64,000 bases of DNA from CAVXSP01 sp963724645 (GTDB taxonomy: Bacteria > Acidobacteriota > Vicinamibacteria > Vicinamibacterales > SCN-69-37). A program made the translations under genes and the position numbers. The stretch spans positions 868,001-932,000 of the forward strand of contig CAVRVJ010000001.1 in assembly GCA_963724645.1 (NCBI GenBank), given 5' to 3'. The notes under the pieces were generated by a model, which was not told the origin of the DNA, did not search any database, and saw nothing but the letters and a program-made list of their open reading frames with translations. This document shows, piece by piece, positions 9,785 to 20,612 of this stretch. Within the stretch, counting starts at the first letter, position 1; every line of letters starts with the position of its first letter.

Positions 9785-11372
9785 TCAGCGCCGGTAATCG
9801 CTCACGATCTCGCCGGCGGCGCGGGCGCCTTCCTGAGCCGCGCCTTCCATGAAGCCCTGAAAGTTGGTGGAACAGTGCTCTCCGGCGAAATGGCAGCCGC
9901 CTGAACGCTCGCCCTCGGAGCCTGCAAAAAGCGTGTACTGGCCGACGAGCCAGCACGAATACGACCCCAGGAAATACGGATTTGTCGCGGGCGTATCGAG
10001 CGTCGCGCGGCCATTCCATTGCTGCGTGATGCCTGGATAGACCGGTTCCAGCTGATTGAGGAAATTGTGTGCGTACGCGGCGACCGTGGCCGGATTGCCC
10101 CCGCCCGTGAACCCCGCGGCGATCGTGCCGCCGGTATAGTCGACGAGAATGCCGGTCGCGCCGTTCTGCGCGCGTGTCACGTCCCAGGAACACTGGTAGC
10201 CCGTGTCGGCGTAGGTGGACCCGTTGCTCGGACCCCACGGTCCGGGCTGGTTCCAGTACCGCGTGTTGAACTGCAGCTGCAGCTTCGTATTGATGCCATA
10301 TCCCAGCCGCTGAATGGCCATGGTCTTCACCGCGCCGAAACCGGCACGGCGGTAATCAAGCTGCCGCAGGACCGAAAACGGAATCGTGAGGATCACGCGG
10401 TCCACGACGACGGTCGTCTTCGCGGATCCGATCCTGAAGTCGAGGGAGTACGTGCCCATCCTGATTGCGTGCGATCGCCGTGAGCGCCGCGCCGAGTTGG
10501 ATGCTGCTGGCCGGCAGTGCCGCGGCGATCGCGCGCGGCAAGGCCTCATTGCCACCCGCCAGGTGGTACCGCTCGTCCGATCGCCCGAACATCCGGAAGT
10601 TCCCGGGCGCGGATTGGTACGCCAGCAGGTAGATCAGGTTGAGCGAGCTCTGGGCCATCGTCTCAGCGCCGTACTCGATGTTGTACGCCACATCCAGAAG
10701 CTGCCCCATGAGACTGGCGTGGCCGCCCGGGACGCGCGTTTCGATCCAGTCGTACACGCTCAGGTAGTCCAGGTCGTAAGCTGCCTTGGTGTAGCTCGTG
10801 TACAGAGTGGGATAGCCCGCCGCGATGAGATCCTTCTTGACGGCGTGGTACACCGCGTTGAAATCCGCGTTGGCCGCCGTGCGCGAGTAGTACTGGCCGG
10901 AGAAGAAGTACGTGTCGGTCGAGTGCACCGGCTCCGCGGACAGTACGTCAGCGACACTGATGTTGAATTGTTTGGCGAGGCCCAGAATCGTCTTGTGGGT
11001 ACTGTCGATCAGCTCGCCGCAGTGTTCGCTGACCTGTCCGTTCAGCCACGTGGTCGTGTCCGAGTGCATTCGCCCGCCCACACGGGTCGCGGCTTCGTAG
11101 ATCGTCGAGCGAAGTCCGGCGTCCTGCAGCGCGAGGGCCGCAGTCAAGCCCGCGATGCCTCCACCGACGATCGCGATCCGTGGCGCGGAACCGGCCAGCG
11201 TCCGTTTCGGCGAGACAATCGTGCCGGCGGTGCCGGCGGCCGCAATCTTCAGGAAGTCACGGCGACTGGCCCGCACCGGTGTCGTCGCGGTCGCAGGCAG
11301 GTCTGTGCCGTCTCTTTCCGCGAAGGCCGCGAAGAGATCCTGCAGTCGAGTGAACAGCGGCGTGCGTGCCAT
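9785..11372 (-). CDS. Flavin monoamine oxidase family FAD-dependent oxidoreductase, Tat-exported (one frameshift)
   Basis: This is an FAD enzyme that oxidises an amine or amino acid in the periplasm. The N-terminal region carries a Tat motif (SRRDFLKIAAAG, about residues 36-47). The FAD dinucleotide-binding motif RIAIVGGGIAGLTAALAL follows, then EAATRVGGRM. The C-terminal part has the second FAD-contact region (GGCHFAGEHCSTNFQGFMEGA). The frame changes near 10455-10480, just after the central substrate-binding region; the two parts together give about 525 residues, normal for the family. The Cys in EHCSTN lies near where some family members attach flavin, but I do not claim a covalent link. 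Confidence 0.85.
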
Positions 11373-11465
11373 GTCGCCTGCCTTCCCGAGCCGCCCGATA
11401 GCATCTCACACTTGACCCGAATCAGGTCACACCGCGCTGGCCTCGCGGCCGGCGGGCGACGTGCC

Positions 11466-13460
11466 CTACTGAAGTCTCCAGAATTCGTCGAAGAAGCCCT
11501 GCGCCTTGACCGAGAGCGGCAACTGACGATTGCCCGGCTCGGTGATGTTCACGACAGCCCAATCCGGCAACTTCGGCGATTGCAGGTCGTTATTCGACTG
11601 GTCGTGGAACGTGAACCCGCTATTGACAACGACGTATCGTTTCGGATTCAGCGGATTCGGGAAGATCATTACGGGCGCGTGAGTTGCCGCGGAGAACGTC
11701 TCGGACCCCACCGTGATTCCGGCAGGCATCCACTTGATGGGAAGCTGTCTAGCGATCCTTTTGTAGACCGCATTGCTCGACGGATCGCCGAACAGTACGA
11801 GGTTGTGTGCCGCGATATCCGCGTCGTTGACCGCGACGTCGTTCTTGACCCGGGGCTCGCCCCGGAAGACGCCTCGCCATTCGCTGACCGCAAACGCGAA
11901 CTGCTCCTGCTCCCACTGGCCCACGGCGTCGTTGAACGGTTGGCCCGTTGGTCGCACGATCATGAACGAGTCCATGAAGGCATCGTCGATTGGACCCTGA
12001 AGGCCGTGGGTCTTTCGCAGGGCGTTGGCGGGAAGCATGCCAAGCCGCCATCGCCCGTTGGTTTTGATCAAGCTGGCAGTCAGGGATTTGTCCGCGGCAA
12101 CAGCTGGTAGGACCAGTCTTTGTCCGTCGATCTCGAGCGGCAGCTTCCGGCCCGTTGGAGCGGGCGCCTGACCGGTGCCCCAGTCAAGGTGAAGGGCGGA
12201 GACGTTGACCGTCGTCATTCGAACGACGTCAGCGCCAGCCCTGGCCTCGACACGCGCCTGCTCCCACTCCCGGTCCATCCCGTCGATCTCGATCCAATAG
12301 AGCTTGTTGTAGCGCAGCATCCACGTCGTGAAGCGAATCTCCGCCGGCGACGGATTGCGGCCTTTCGCCGCGAGCTCGTCGAGCCTGGCGATCAACCTGA
12401 GTCGCGTCGCCGGCTCATACGCGTGAGCCGTCTTCGGCCCGATCAGGTGCTCGAGCGTCATGCCTTCCGTTTGAATCGCCTTCTCCATCACGTCCGCGGC
12501 CTGCTTCTGTGCGTCAATCTCGCCGGAATAGGCGATGATCGGCGTATTGAACGCGTTCAGCGCGTAGTCCTTGACGTCGTACATGTGCCATAACGTCTGC
12601 TGGTAGGCGGGCGGCATCGTCTGCGGCGTGAGTTTCAGGAAATCCTTCGTCTCGGTAAATCCGGCACCCGCGGAGACCGCCGCCCATCTGCCGGGGTAAT
12701 GCACGCCAAACTGCCACGCGGATGCGCCGCCCATCGAGAAACCCGTCATGACGACGCGGTTCTCATCGATCGCGTAGGCCTTCTCGACCGAATCGATCGC
12801 CTCGAGCACATCCGTCTCGCCCGCGAACCGGCTGGCGTTGCTGTACCGGCCAAACGGTTGGAGGATGAAGCGGTCCGGTCCGGGACTGAGCGGCATGTTG
12901 TTGAAGTTGGTGGTGCTCTTGCCGAACATGAAGTTCAGGTCGTACGTGCCCTCGTCCCGCCCGTGGCAAAAGATGTCGAGCCGATATTTGCGGAGATCGG
13001 CGGCATTGAAGTTCGCCGGCACGTTCAGGATGTACGGTTGCGCCGACCCGTCCAGCCGCGAATGGAACCCGCGGATGCCGTTCTGGGTCATCCAGGGCGT
13101 CTGGCCGTCCATCAATTGGGTCGCTCGTTCGAGACCCGCCTGCACGGCCCGTTGCGCGCGGACGAGATCAGTGCGCAGATTCTGTTCGATCTGATTGTGG
13201 AGGCCTGCCCAGAACACCTCGACGTCCGCGACGCGGGCGTGCATCGGACCGGCCGGGTATTTCGTCTTGAGACGTTGCACCTGGTCCCCGAGCCTTGCCA
13301 GGTCCGACTTGAGTGCCGCGATGTCGGCCTCTGAAAGGCCAATCGGGCTCGGAAGGTAGGGATCGATCCGCGGTGCTTGTCCGGCGCCGGTGACCCTTGC
13401 CAGCACGATGAGCGTACCGCCGAGTATCGCGAAACACGTGCGCGTTCCTGGTGCGGCCAT
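11466..13460 (-). CDS. Prolyl oligopeptidase-like alpha/beta hydrolase, exported
   Basis: This is an intact serine hydrolase of the prolyl-oligopeptidase/esterase type, about 664 residues. I chose the Met at 13460 because it begins a signal peptide (TRTCFAILGGTLIVLARVTG); the upstream in-frame extension runs into the palindromic repeat and is not protein-like. The nucleophile elbow is VVMTGFSMGGASAWQFG (GxSxGG). A candidate acid lies in AYSGEIDAQ, and the His in KTAHAYEP. The C-terminal third, after residue 400, is an all-beta region with no motif I recognise. It is probably a secreted esterase or peptidase; the substrate is unknown. Confidence 0.85.
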   Translation of the reverse strand: MAAPGTRTCFAILGGTLIVLARVTGAGQAPRIDPYLPSPIGLSEADIAALKSDLARLGDQVQRLKTKYPAGPMHARVADVEVFWAGLHNQIEQNLRTDLVRAQRAVQAGLERATQLMDGQTPWMTQNGIRGFHSRLDGSAQPYILNVPANFNAADLRKYRLDIFCHGRDEGTYDLNFMFGKSTTNFNNMPLSPGPDRFILQPFGRYSNASRFAGETDVLEAIDSVEKAYAIDENRVVMTGFSMGGASAWQFGVHYPGRWAAVSAGAGFTETKDFLKLTPQTMPPAYQQTLWHMYDVKDYALNAFNTPIIAYSGEIDAQKQAADVMEKAIQTEGMTLEHLIGPKTAHAYEPATRLRLIARLDELAAKGRNPSPAEIRFTTWMLRYNKLYWIEIDGMDREWEQARVEARAGADVVRMTTVNVSALHLDWGTGQAPAPTGRKLPLEIDGQRLVLPAVAADKSLTASLIKTNGRWRLGMLPANALRKTHGLQGPIDDAFMDSFMIVRPTGQPFNDAVGQWEQEQFAFAVSEWRGVFRGEPRVKNDVAVNDADIAAHNLVLFGDPSSNAVYKRIARQLPIKWMPAGITVGSETFSAATHAPVMIFPNPLNPKRYVVVNSGFTFHDQSNNDLQSPKLPDWAVVNITEPGNRQLPLSVKAQGFFDEFWRLQ

Positions 13461-13514
13461 ATGACCTCGCCGGTGGAGTCTACCGCCGTTCGCGGGCCTG
13501 GAGATCTCCATAAA

Positions 13515-13767
13515 CCTTGGAGAGATGAAGGGCATGGAGACGGGTGGGGGCACCACCTTGGAGAGATGAAGAGCATGGAGATCGGACGGTCGGCTGGCCT
13601 GGGCCGCCTCAGGCGGCTTGACTGAGAAACGGATCGCCGGAAACGAGCACGCCAGGGCGATCCGGAGCATGTTCGTTTCTCGCGGTCCGTTTCTCAGTCG
13701 CAGCCCGGCAGCGCCGGGCTGCCCAGGCCAGCCAATGTTCTTCTTCATGCCCTCCATTTCTCCAAGG
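13515..13767. repeat. Cloverleaf-like palindromic repeat, copy 1
   Basis: Positions 13556-13767 can fold as one structure. An outer stem pairs CCTTGGAGAGATGAAGAGCA (from 13556) and GGCTGGCCTGGGC with their complements ending at 13767. Inside are three hairpins: GCCGCCTCAGGCGGC (about 13603), a long imperfect hairpin whose arms start ACTGAGAAACGG (13621) and end CCGTTTCTCAGT (13698), and AGCCCGGCAGCGCCGGGCT (13702-13720). A partial extra copy of the outer arm lies at 13515-13539. A second copy is at 14287-14490. Confidence 0.75.
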
Positions 13768-13855
13768 TTGCAAAGTCCTCCAAGGTTGCAAGAACTGCAA
13801 TCCATCGCCCATCTCACGGCCGATTCCTTGTCGCTGGACTGGATCGTTCCTTGCC

Positions 13856-14278
13856 ATGCTTGAGCGAATGGCCATCGTCTATCGCAGTCAACTTGCGCAA
13901 AGAGTGATCGGATGCGCCATCGAGGTCCACACTCAGCTCGGACCGGGCCTCATGGAATCGACGTACCGCCGATGTCTGGCGCACGAACTGACCGTGTCAG
14001 GACTATCGCACCGTTCGGAAGTCATCATTCCGATCGTGTACAAGGGAGTGCAGCTTGACTGTGGGTACCGCGCGGACTTTCTCGTGGAGAACGCACTCCT
14101 GCTCGAGATCAAGAGTGTCGATCACCTGCTGCCTGTGCATCTGGCGCAGACGATGACTTACTTGAAGCTCGCAAGAACTCAACAGGCCTTGCTACTGAAT
14201 TTCAACGTCGCGCGGCTCAAGGAAGGGATGAAGAGTTTTCTCTTCAGGGAGAGAGGGCATGGAGCGTGGGAGAGATGA
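13856..14278 (+). CDS. GxxExxY protein (PD-(D/E)XK nuclease-like)
   Basis: This is an intact 140-residue protein of the GxxExxY family. The family motif is G31-L-M-E34-S-T-Y37, and the PD-(D/E)XK-like catalytic set is D74 in GYRADFLVEN plus E84-I-K86 in LLLEIKS. A second Met at residue 5 could also start it. The last ten residues are read from sequence related to the flanking palindromes. The family is known from many genomes, often in several copies and near repeats, but has no settled function. Both neighbouring protein genes are on the other strand, and the gene sits between two copies of a cloverleaf-like palindrome. Confidence 0.85.
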   Translation: MLERMAIVYRSQLAQRVIGCAIEVHTQLGPGLMESTYRRCLAHELTVSGLSHRSEVIIPIVYKGVQLDCGYRADFLVENALLLEIKSVDHLLPVHLAQTMTYLKLARTQQALLLNFNVARLKEGMKSFLFRERGHGAWER

Positions 14279-14286
14279 GGTAACCA

Positions 14287-14541
14287 CCTTGGAGAGATGA
14301 AGGACATGGAGATCGGCTGGCCTGGGCCGCCTCAGGCCTTGACTGAGAAACGGCTCGCCAGAAACGAGCACGCCAGGGCGATCCGGAGCGTGTTCGTTTC
14401 TCGCGATCCGTTTCTCAGTCACAGCCCGGCAGCGCCGGGCTGCCCAGGCCAGCCAATGACCCTTCCTTCATACCCTTCATTTCTCCAAGGTGGAGGACCT
14501 CCAAGGTGGAGGACCTCCAAGGTAGGCGAGCTCCAAGGTGG
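14287..14541. repeat. Cloverleaf-like palindromic repeat, copy 2, plus tandem tail
   Basis: Positions 14287-14490 repeat the structure of copy 1 in the same orientation: outer arm CCTTGGAGAGATGAAGGACA, then the ACTGAGAAACGG hairpin (14342 on) and the identical AGCCCGGCAGCGCCGGGCT hairpin. Base differences between copies often fall in loops or at paired positions. From 14482 to 14541 the unit CTCCAAGGTGGAGGAC is repeated with decay. The element ends 12 bases before the stop codon of the next gene. Confidence 0.75.
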
Positions 14542-14552
14542 AGAAGCTCTCC

Positions 14553-16301
14553 TCAGAACTTCGGTCCGGGCAGCGGCGGCGCCGTGGCCTCGGGCAGCGT
14601 CCCACCGATCTTGAACGCCCACAGGTTATCGCCCATCGCAGAGCTCATGTATTGATTGCCCCCCGCCAAAATCGCGACGTACTGTTCGCCGCCCAGTTCG
14701 TACGTGGCCACCGGCGCGTCGGCGCCGGCGCCGGTTTGAAATTTCCAGAGCACGTCGCCGGTGACGGCGTCGTGCACGACAAGGTGACCATCGGATTCGC
14801 CGTGAAACAGCAACCCCGTTGCCGTGCTCAGGAAGCCGCTTCCCGAACCGCACGGCCACGGCAGGCTCTTTTGCCAGACGATCTTGTTGATGGTCGGATC
14901 CATTGCGGTGACCGTGCCGGCGCGCGGCTGCGGCCAGGGCAGCCTGAAGAACCCGCGCCCCGTGCCTGGAGGCGGCGTGAAGAGCTTTCCCGTCGCTTCG
15001 TTGAACTCCTGGTGTCTGAACTCGTGGCCGGAGACGTTGATCGTGCCGCAGACGTAAATGAGCTTGGTCTGCGGGCTATAGCTCATCGGCGCCCACGACA
15101 AACCGCCGTCGGTACCAGGCGCAATCGCGATCGGCTCCGTGTAGTACGGCGTGAAGATGCAGCCGCTCGGAAAGCCTTCCTGGACGCTGCCGGGCCCGGG
15201 GCATGTCGGCACGAACGTGTCGCCGACGGCAAACGGCTGTGTCGCCGCCGTCTTCATGCGCGGCTCCTGCGCGACGCGCCGCTCGTCAATGCCGATGAGC
15301 GGGGTGCCGTTCGTGCGGTCCAGGATGTACATCATTCCTGTCTTGCCGCCGTGCATGAGAATCTTCCGCGGGAGCCCGTGATACGTGATGTCGACCAGCA
15401 CGGGAGCCACTGGACTGTCGTAGTCCCAGATGTCGTGATGAACTTCCTGAAAATGCCACTTGTACTTGCCGGTCTTCAGATCCAGGGCGACGACCGACAC
15501 CGTGAAGAGATTGTCGCCGCCGCGGCGCGTCCCGTCGTTATCAGGACTGGCATTCCCCGTCGGCACGTACATCATCCCGAGCTCAGGATCGATGGCGGGG
15601 TGCGTCCAGACAGGCGCGCCGCCATATTTCCAGGAGTCCCCCTCCCAGGTCTCGAATCCAAGTTCACCCGGACCCGGCACGGTCCAGAATTTCCAGACTT
15701 CCCTGCCGGTCTTCGCGTCGTAGGCGCCAATCTGTCCCCGCACGCCTTGCTCGCCGCCGCCAACGCCTATGTAAACCAAGCCGTCGTAATACGTGGCCGG
15801 CGCATAGGTCATTCCTCGCGCCGCCAGTTGCGTCTTCCAGACGACGGCGCCCGTGGATTGATCCAGCGCGACGAGTGTGTTGCCGGCGCCGGCCGAGAAC
15901 ACCTTGCCTTCGGCGACGGCCACGCCCCGGTTGAAATTACTGGTGGCGCTGGTAATCGACCCATTCGGGTACCGCCACTTCAGCACGCCGGTGCGCGCGT
16001 CCCGCGCCCAGATGTGGCCGGTCGACATATACATCGTCCCGCCAACCACGACGGGCGTACCCTGCATCCACTGGCCGACGGTTCCTTCGGGATGTACCAT
16101 CCACGTGGCGCCAAGCTGGCCGATGTTGGACTTGCTGATCTGGGTGAGCGTCGAGTACCGGTGGTTGGACAGATTCCCGCCGACTGAAGGAAAGTCGGTG
16201 CCAGAATACAGCTTGAACTCGGGCTTCTGGCCGGAGAGAGACGCTGTGAGGCACAGCACTGCCGCAACGTTGGCTGACTGGAGGACGGACCGCAAGCGCA
16301 T
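14553..16301 (-). CDS. PQQ-type beta-propeller quinoprotein, exported
   Basis: This is an intact protein of about 582 residues related to quinoprotein alcohol/glucose dehydrogenases. I chose the Met at 16301 because it begins a signal peptide (LRSVLQSANVAAVLCLTASL). Repeated W-type blades are visible, for example DARTGVLKWRYP, DQSTGAVVWKTQL, DAKTGREVWKFW, DLKTGKYKWHFQEVHHDIWD and DAVTGDVLWKFQTG. The sequence HHDIWDYDSPVAP is the conserved region near the PQQ and calcium site of this family. No cytochrome c domain is attached. It probably oxidises an alcohol or sugar in the periplasm; the substrate is not predictable. Confidence 0.9.
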   Translation of the reverse strand: MRLRSVLQSANVAAVLCLTASLSGQKPEFKLYSGTDFPSVGGNLSNHRYSTLTQISKSNIGQLGATWMVHPEGTVGQWMQGTPVVVGGTMYMSTGHIWARDARTGVLKWRYPNGSITSATSNFNRGVAVAEGKVFSAGAGNTLVALDQSTGAVVWKTQLAARGMTYAPATYYDGLVYIGVGGGEQGVRGQIGAYDAKTGREVWKFWTVPGPGELGFETWEGDSWKYGGAPVWTHPAIDPELGMMYVPTGNASPDNDGTRRGGDNLFTVSVVALDLKTGKYKWHFQEVHHDIWDYDSPVAPVLVDITYHGLPRKILMHGGKTGMMYILDRTNGTPLIGIDERRVAQEPRMKTAATQPFAVGDTFVPTCPGPGSVQEGFPSGCIFTPYYTEPIAIAPGTDGGLSWAPMSYSPQTKLIYVCGTINVSGHEFRHQEFNEATGKLFTPPPGTGRGFFRLPWPQPRAGTVTAMDPTINKIVWQKSLPWPCGSGSGFLSTATGLLFHGESDGHLVVHDAVTGDVLWKFQTGAGADAPVATYELGGEQYVAILAGGNQYMSSAMGDNLWAFKIGGTLPEATAPPLPGPKF

Positions 16302-16401
16302 CAGCACCCCTGGGCGAGGGACATCATAAGGCGCCTGTGCGTTTACAGGAACGTCAATTAACGTCCATAGACTCACTGCAACGTGGAAGGGTCATTTTCC
16401 G

Positions 16402-18370
16402 ATGAAGGCCGTGTGTGCCGCGTTGGCATTGTTGAGCATCGGGATCGGGACCGCTCAGACGCCGCAGCCACCCCGTCGCAACGTGGTGCTGTTCATCGCC
16501 GATGGGCTACGGTATGGGTCCGTCAACAAGGACGACACGCCGGCTCTCTGGACCGTTCGAACCGAAGGTGTCAATTTCGAGAACGGCCATTCGGTCTTCC
16601 CGACGTTCACCACCGCCAACGCGTCGGCAATCGCTACTGGACATCAACTCGGCGACACCGGCAATTTCAGCAATACCATCTGGCCCGGGTTCGCCAGCTT
16701 CGACACGGGGAACTTCGGATTGGACGCCGGCACGCCTGTGCCGTTCATCGAGAACAACCGCGTGCTGGCGGATCTCAACGATCACTTCGGTGGCAATTAC
16801 CTGGGTGAAGCGTCCCTGCTGGCCCTTGCCCGTGCGCAGGGGTACAGCACGGCGGCCGTCGGCAAGGTCGGGCCCGTCGGCATCCAGGATCTGACGGCCA
16901 TCGGACCAGCCAACGGCGCGTTCCCGTCCTTTACGGAGTCCGTCCTCGTCGATGACGCCACTGGATCGGCGGCAGGGCTGCCAGTTCCGCCCACGCTCAT
17001 CGCCGATCTGCAATCCGCCGGACTTGCGTTCGAACCGCCCACACGCTCGAACGGGTTCGGAGCCACCTCGCCGTACAACAACGGATACGCCGGCGACCGA
17101 TCGAAAGCCGGCACGCGCAGTGCCAACGTCATTCAACAGCAGTGGTTTGCCGACACCACGACGACGCGGGTGCTGCCGTGGCTCACTCGAGCGGACAAGC
17201 CGTTCGTCCTTCTATATTGGTCCCGGGACCCGGACGGAACCCAGCACAACCAGGGCGACAGCCTCAACGCCCTGTGGCCTGGCATCAACGGCGAGACGTC
17301 CCGCGCGGCGATACGCAACGCCGATCGCAACCTGCGGCAGATTCTCGATTGGCTCGATGCGCACCCTTCCATCAAGGCGAATACGGACGTGTTCGTGACC
17401 TCCGACCATGGCCTGGCCACCGTGGGCCGGCGCGAAATCGACCGGACGGGCACGATCAGTAATAGCGAGTCCGCCAAGCACGAGTACGTGGACGGGGGTG
17501 TGATTGATACCCCCGTGGGCAGCCTGCCGACCGGCTTCCTCGCCATTGACCTTGCCTTCGCGATGAGGACCGATCTCTATGATCCAGATCAACGGGTCGA
17601 GGCCGGCCGGTCGTTCCGAAAGCTCCGGGTCGATGCCATGGCTTCCGCGTGGGAACATCCGCGGAACGGCAACGGCCTCATCAGCGTGACGCCGCCGAAG
17701 CTGGACGCCTCTGATGCGCGCGTCATCGTGGCCGCCAATGGTGGATCGGACTTGCTCTACGTGCCCGACGGCAGCACCGAGGTGGTGCAACGCCTGGTCG
17801 AGCTTCTTACGACCTTCGACTACGTCGGCGGTCTGTTCGTGGACGACAAATACGGGCGGGCTCCCCGGTACCCTGCCGCTGAGCGCCATCAATCTGGTCG
17901 GCGCGTCGAAAATGCCCAGGCCAGCCATCGCAGTGACCTTCAAAGTCTTCTATCTGAACGCGGCGAACCTTCAGACGGCCGTCCAGTTGTCGGATACGAC
18001 ACTGCAGGAGGGGCAGGGAATGCACGGCGGCTTCGGGCGCGAACAAACGTTCAACAACATGGCGGCGTTCGGGCCGGACTTCAAGACGCGCTTCAGCGAC
18101 CCGGCTCCCGCAGGCAATGCCGACATCATGCCGACGCTGCTGCACGTCATGGGGCTCACCCCGTCGGCGCACGGGTCGTTGAAGGGACGCGTCCTGGCCG
18201 AGGCCCTCGCCGGTGGGGGCGACGCTCGCGCTCCGCAGGTTCAATTCGAGCGGTCAGCCGGCGCAAACGGCCGCGTGACCATCCTTCAGTACCAGGAGTT
18301 CGGCGGCGTGCGATACCTCGACGCGGCGTGTTTCGCGGCGGCAACGCAGCGATCGTGCGGCGAGGAATGA
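16402..18370 (+). CDS. Alkaline phosphatase superfamily protein, exported (one frameshift)
   Basis: This is a sulfatase/type I phosphodiesterase-fold enzyme. The signal peptide reads MKAVCAALALLSIGIGTAQ. The metal-binding start NVVLFIADGLRYGS is near residue 27, the nucleophile Thr lies in SVFPTFTTANASAIATG, and later metal-site residues are in LLYWSRDPDGTQHNQGD and VFVTSDHGLATVG. The C-terminal domain reads MPTLLHVMGLTPSAHGSLKGR. The frame changes near 17865; the reconstructed length is about 655 residues. It is followed by another exported phosphoesterase and a cytochrome c peroxidase-like gene on the same strand, which may form one transcript. Confidence 0.85.
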
Positions 18371-18456
18371 TGAAGGCGGCATTGCTATTCGGCCGCGGTG
18401 AGGTCGGCAGGCCGCGTTACGGCCTGGTCATCTGGTGCGCGTAGAATCATCGCTAT

Positions 18457-20612
18457 ATGCCGTTCATTTCTTCGCATCGCATTCTTGGCGCGTGGACTGT
18501 TGCTGCGGCCTCGATGGTGTTGTACGTGCCGGCATGGCCAGCCGGCCCGCTGACGACCGTGCGCGGGGTCGTGGCCGGCACACACTTCACGCCGCCGTCC
18601 GGGGCCATGCCGTCGAAGACGGTCACCACCTATTTCCGAGGCGCGCGGGTCTGCATGGACGTGAACGACAATGGCGCGTGCGAGCCTGGCGAGGCGACCG
18701 CAATCGCTGACGATCGCGGGGCATTCCTGCTCACCGGCGCCGGCCTCCATCCCATCGTCGCGGAGATTCCCTCGCCAGCCGCTTCGTCCGCGGTGCCCGG
18801 AGCGGATCGGCTGGTGTTTCGCGCGGCGCCTGACGCGGCCGCGGCCTCCCAGAGCCTCGCGGTGACGCCGCTCTCGACCGAGGTGATCAGAACCATGGAG
18901 GCGGACGATGCGCCGTACGCCGTTGCGGCGGGGCAGGTCGCGGCGCGGCTGGGGGTTTCGACAGCCGAGGTGGCCGCCGATCCGGCGAAGGTGACGGCGG
19001 GCCCCGCGCGCGCTGCAATTCTCGCGGAGTCGGTCGTCCTCAGCCGCCGTTTCGGGCTTGCCGCACGGATGGTGGACCGGCGCGATGTCTCGCCGTCCGC
19101 GCGGGCGAGGAATCCATACGCGATGAGCCCTGCCATCACCATGAGGGAAGCGCAGCAGGCCGCGATGAACCTCGAGGGCATCCCGAGGTACGACCACATT
19201 TTCATCATCATGCTCGAGAACAAAGCGACATCCGCGATCAGGAATTCGCCGCTCGCGCCGCGGATCAACGCGTACCTGGACGCCGGCAACCAGTTCACCA
19301 GCTACTACTCCACCGGCAATCCGAGCGAGCCGAACCGGATCGCCGTGGCGAGCGGCGACGACTTCGGCGTCACGGACGACAATCAGTGGAATTGCGTGCC
19401 CGAGGGAGACACGGCGAACATGCCGGAGGACCCGCTGCCGGAGGGCCGCGACGCCGTGCGTCAACGCGACGAATCACAATCTCAAGCACAAAGCCAATCT
19501 GTTCACGGCGATCACGGCCGCCGGCATGACGTGGCGGATGTACAGCGAGTCCATGAATCCAGGCCGCGACTGGCGGCTCAACGGCGTGGCCGACCCGACG
19601 CTCGTCGCCGCCGACCACATCTATCCGGCAGGCAGCCCGGTCGGCGCGATCGGCTCGAAGGGGCTTCTGCCTGCCGTTTCCCGCCTCCTTGTACGCCACC
19701 AAACACAACGCAACGGTGGCCTTTCAGGACGTCCGCAGCTCGCCGGAGTTCTTCAAGAACAACCGCACGATGGGCGGCGGACAATGGGACGAGGCGATCA
19801 GGAAGAGCGCCGCGACGCCGGCCGGCTGGAATGTCGATCAGCTCGGCGCCGACCTGCAGTCCGGCGACGTCGGCCAATTGAACTTCCTCGAGCCGGACCA
19901 ATGCGACGACATGCACGGCATCCGGGTCTCGGGCACGGTTGAGGGCACGGCCGTCACTGACATTGCCAGCGACTGCAGCGGCGGGCCGGGCATCTACCGC
20001 GGCGATCTCTACGTCGATTGGCTCGTCAGGAAGATTCAGGCCTCGCCCGTCTGGACCAACACCGCCAAACGCGTCGCGATCGTGCTGATGTTCGACGAGG
20101 GGTCGGCGACGACAGGTTTCAATTCCTGCTGCGGCTGGAACCCGAGTGCAGGTCCGCTCGTGGCCGGCGAGAGCCTGGGCGTGCTGACGAGAGCGGCGGA
20201 CGGCGCCGTCGCGGTAGACGAATCGATCGCGAACTACAGCCGCGGCAACAGGGGCCATGGCACCAGCGTGTTCGGCGTCTTGACGAATCAGCCGAACGCG
20301 CCGAAGCATGTCGTGGACAGCGACGCCTACAGCCATATCTCGTTCGTCCGCACACTGCAGGACATGTTCCAGCTTGCCGACCCCGGCGACGATTGGTCGT
20401 ATATGAATCGCTCGAAGTACACGGAGCGCTTCATCGCCGCCCATCTGTCGCTGTTGCCGGAATATGCGGACAGCGCAGATCCGCATTTCGACGCCGTGCG
20501 TCCGATGAACCACGCGTACGTGATTCCTGCGGGATACGTGCAGAAGAACGGATTTCCCGCACCCCAGGTCGGCCCCGATCAGAATCAACTCAACGCGTGG
20601 GCGCTCAGGTAG
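18457..20612 (+). CDS. Phosphoesterase family protein (acid phosphatase / phospholipase C-like), exported (two frameshifts)
   Basis: This protein belongs to the phosphoesterase family that includes phospholipase C and acid phosphatase AcpA. It has an N-terminal signal segment and a domain of about 200 residues of unclear type. The catalytic domain starts at RYDHIFIIMLENKATSAI, where the Glu-Asn pair binds metal. Further motifs are YYSTGNPSEPNRIAVASGD, VAIVLMFDEGSATTG and GHGTSVFGVLTNQPNAP. The frame changes near 19445 and 19685. The total is about 715 residues, longer than simple family members because of the N-terminal domain. The stop overlaps the likely GTG start of the next gene. Confidence 0.83.

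Noticed and set aside
10386..12110. Open frame of about 574 codons on the plus strand
   Set aside because: It crosses two minus-strand genes (amine oxidase and esterase) and shows no protein-like motif.
11466..13817. N-terminal extension of the esterase to 13817
   Set aside because: The extra 119 codons run through the palindromic repeat. A normal signal peptide starts at 13460.
14482..14541. Possible CRISPR-like array of CTCCAAGGTGGAGGAC units
   Set aside because: The units are adjacent with no unique spacers, are palindromic and belong to the outer arm of the cloverleaf repeat. No cas gene is present.
14538..16187. Open frame of about 549 codons on the plus strand
   Set aside because: It is antisense to the PQQ-type beta-propeller gene, which has clear repeats and a signal peptide.
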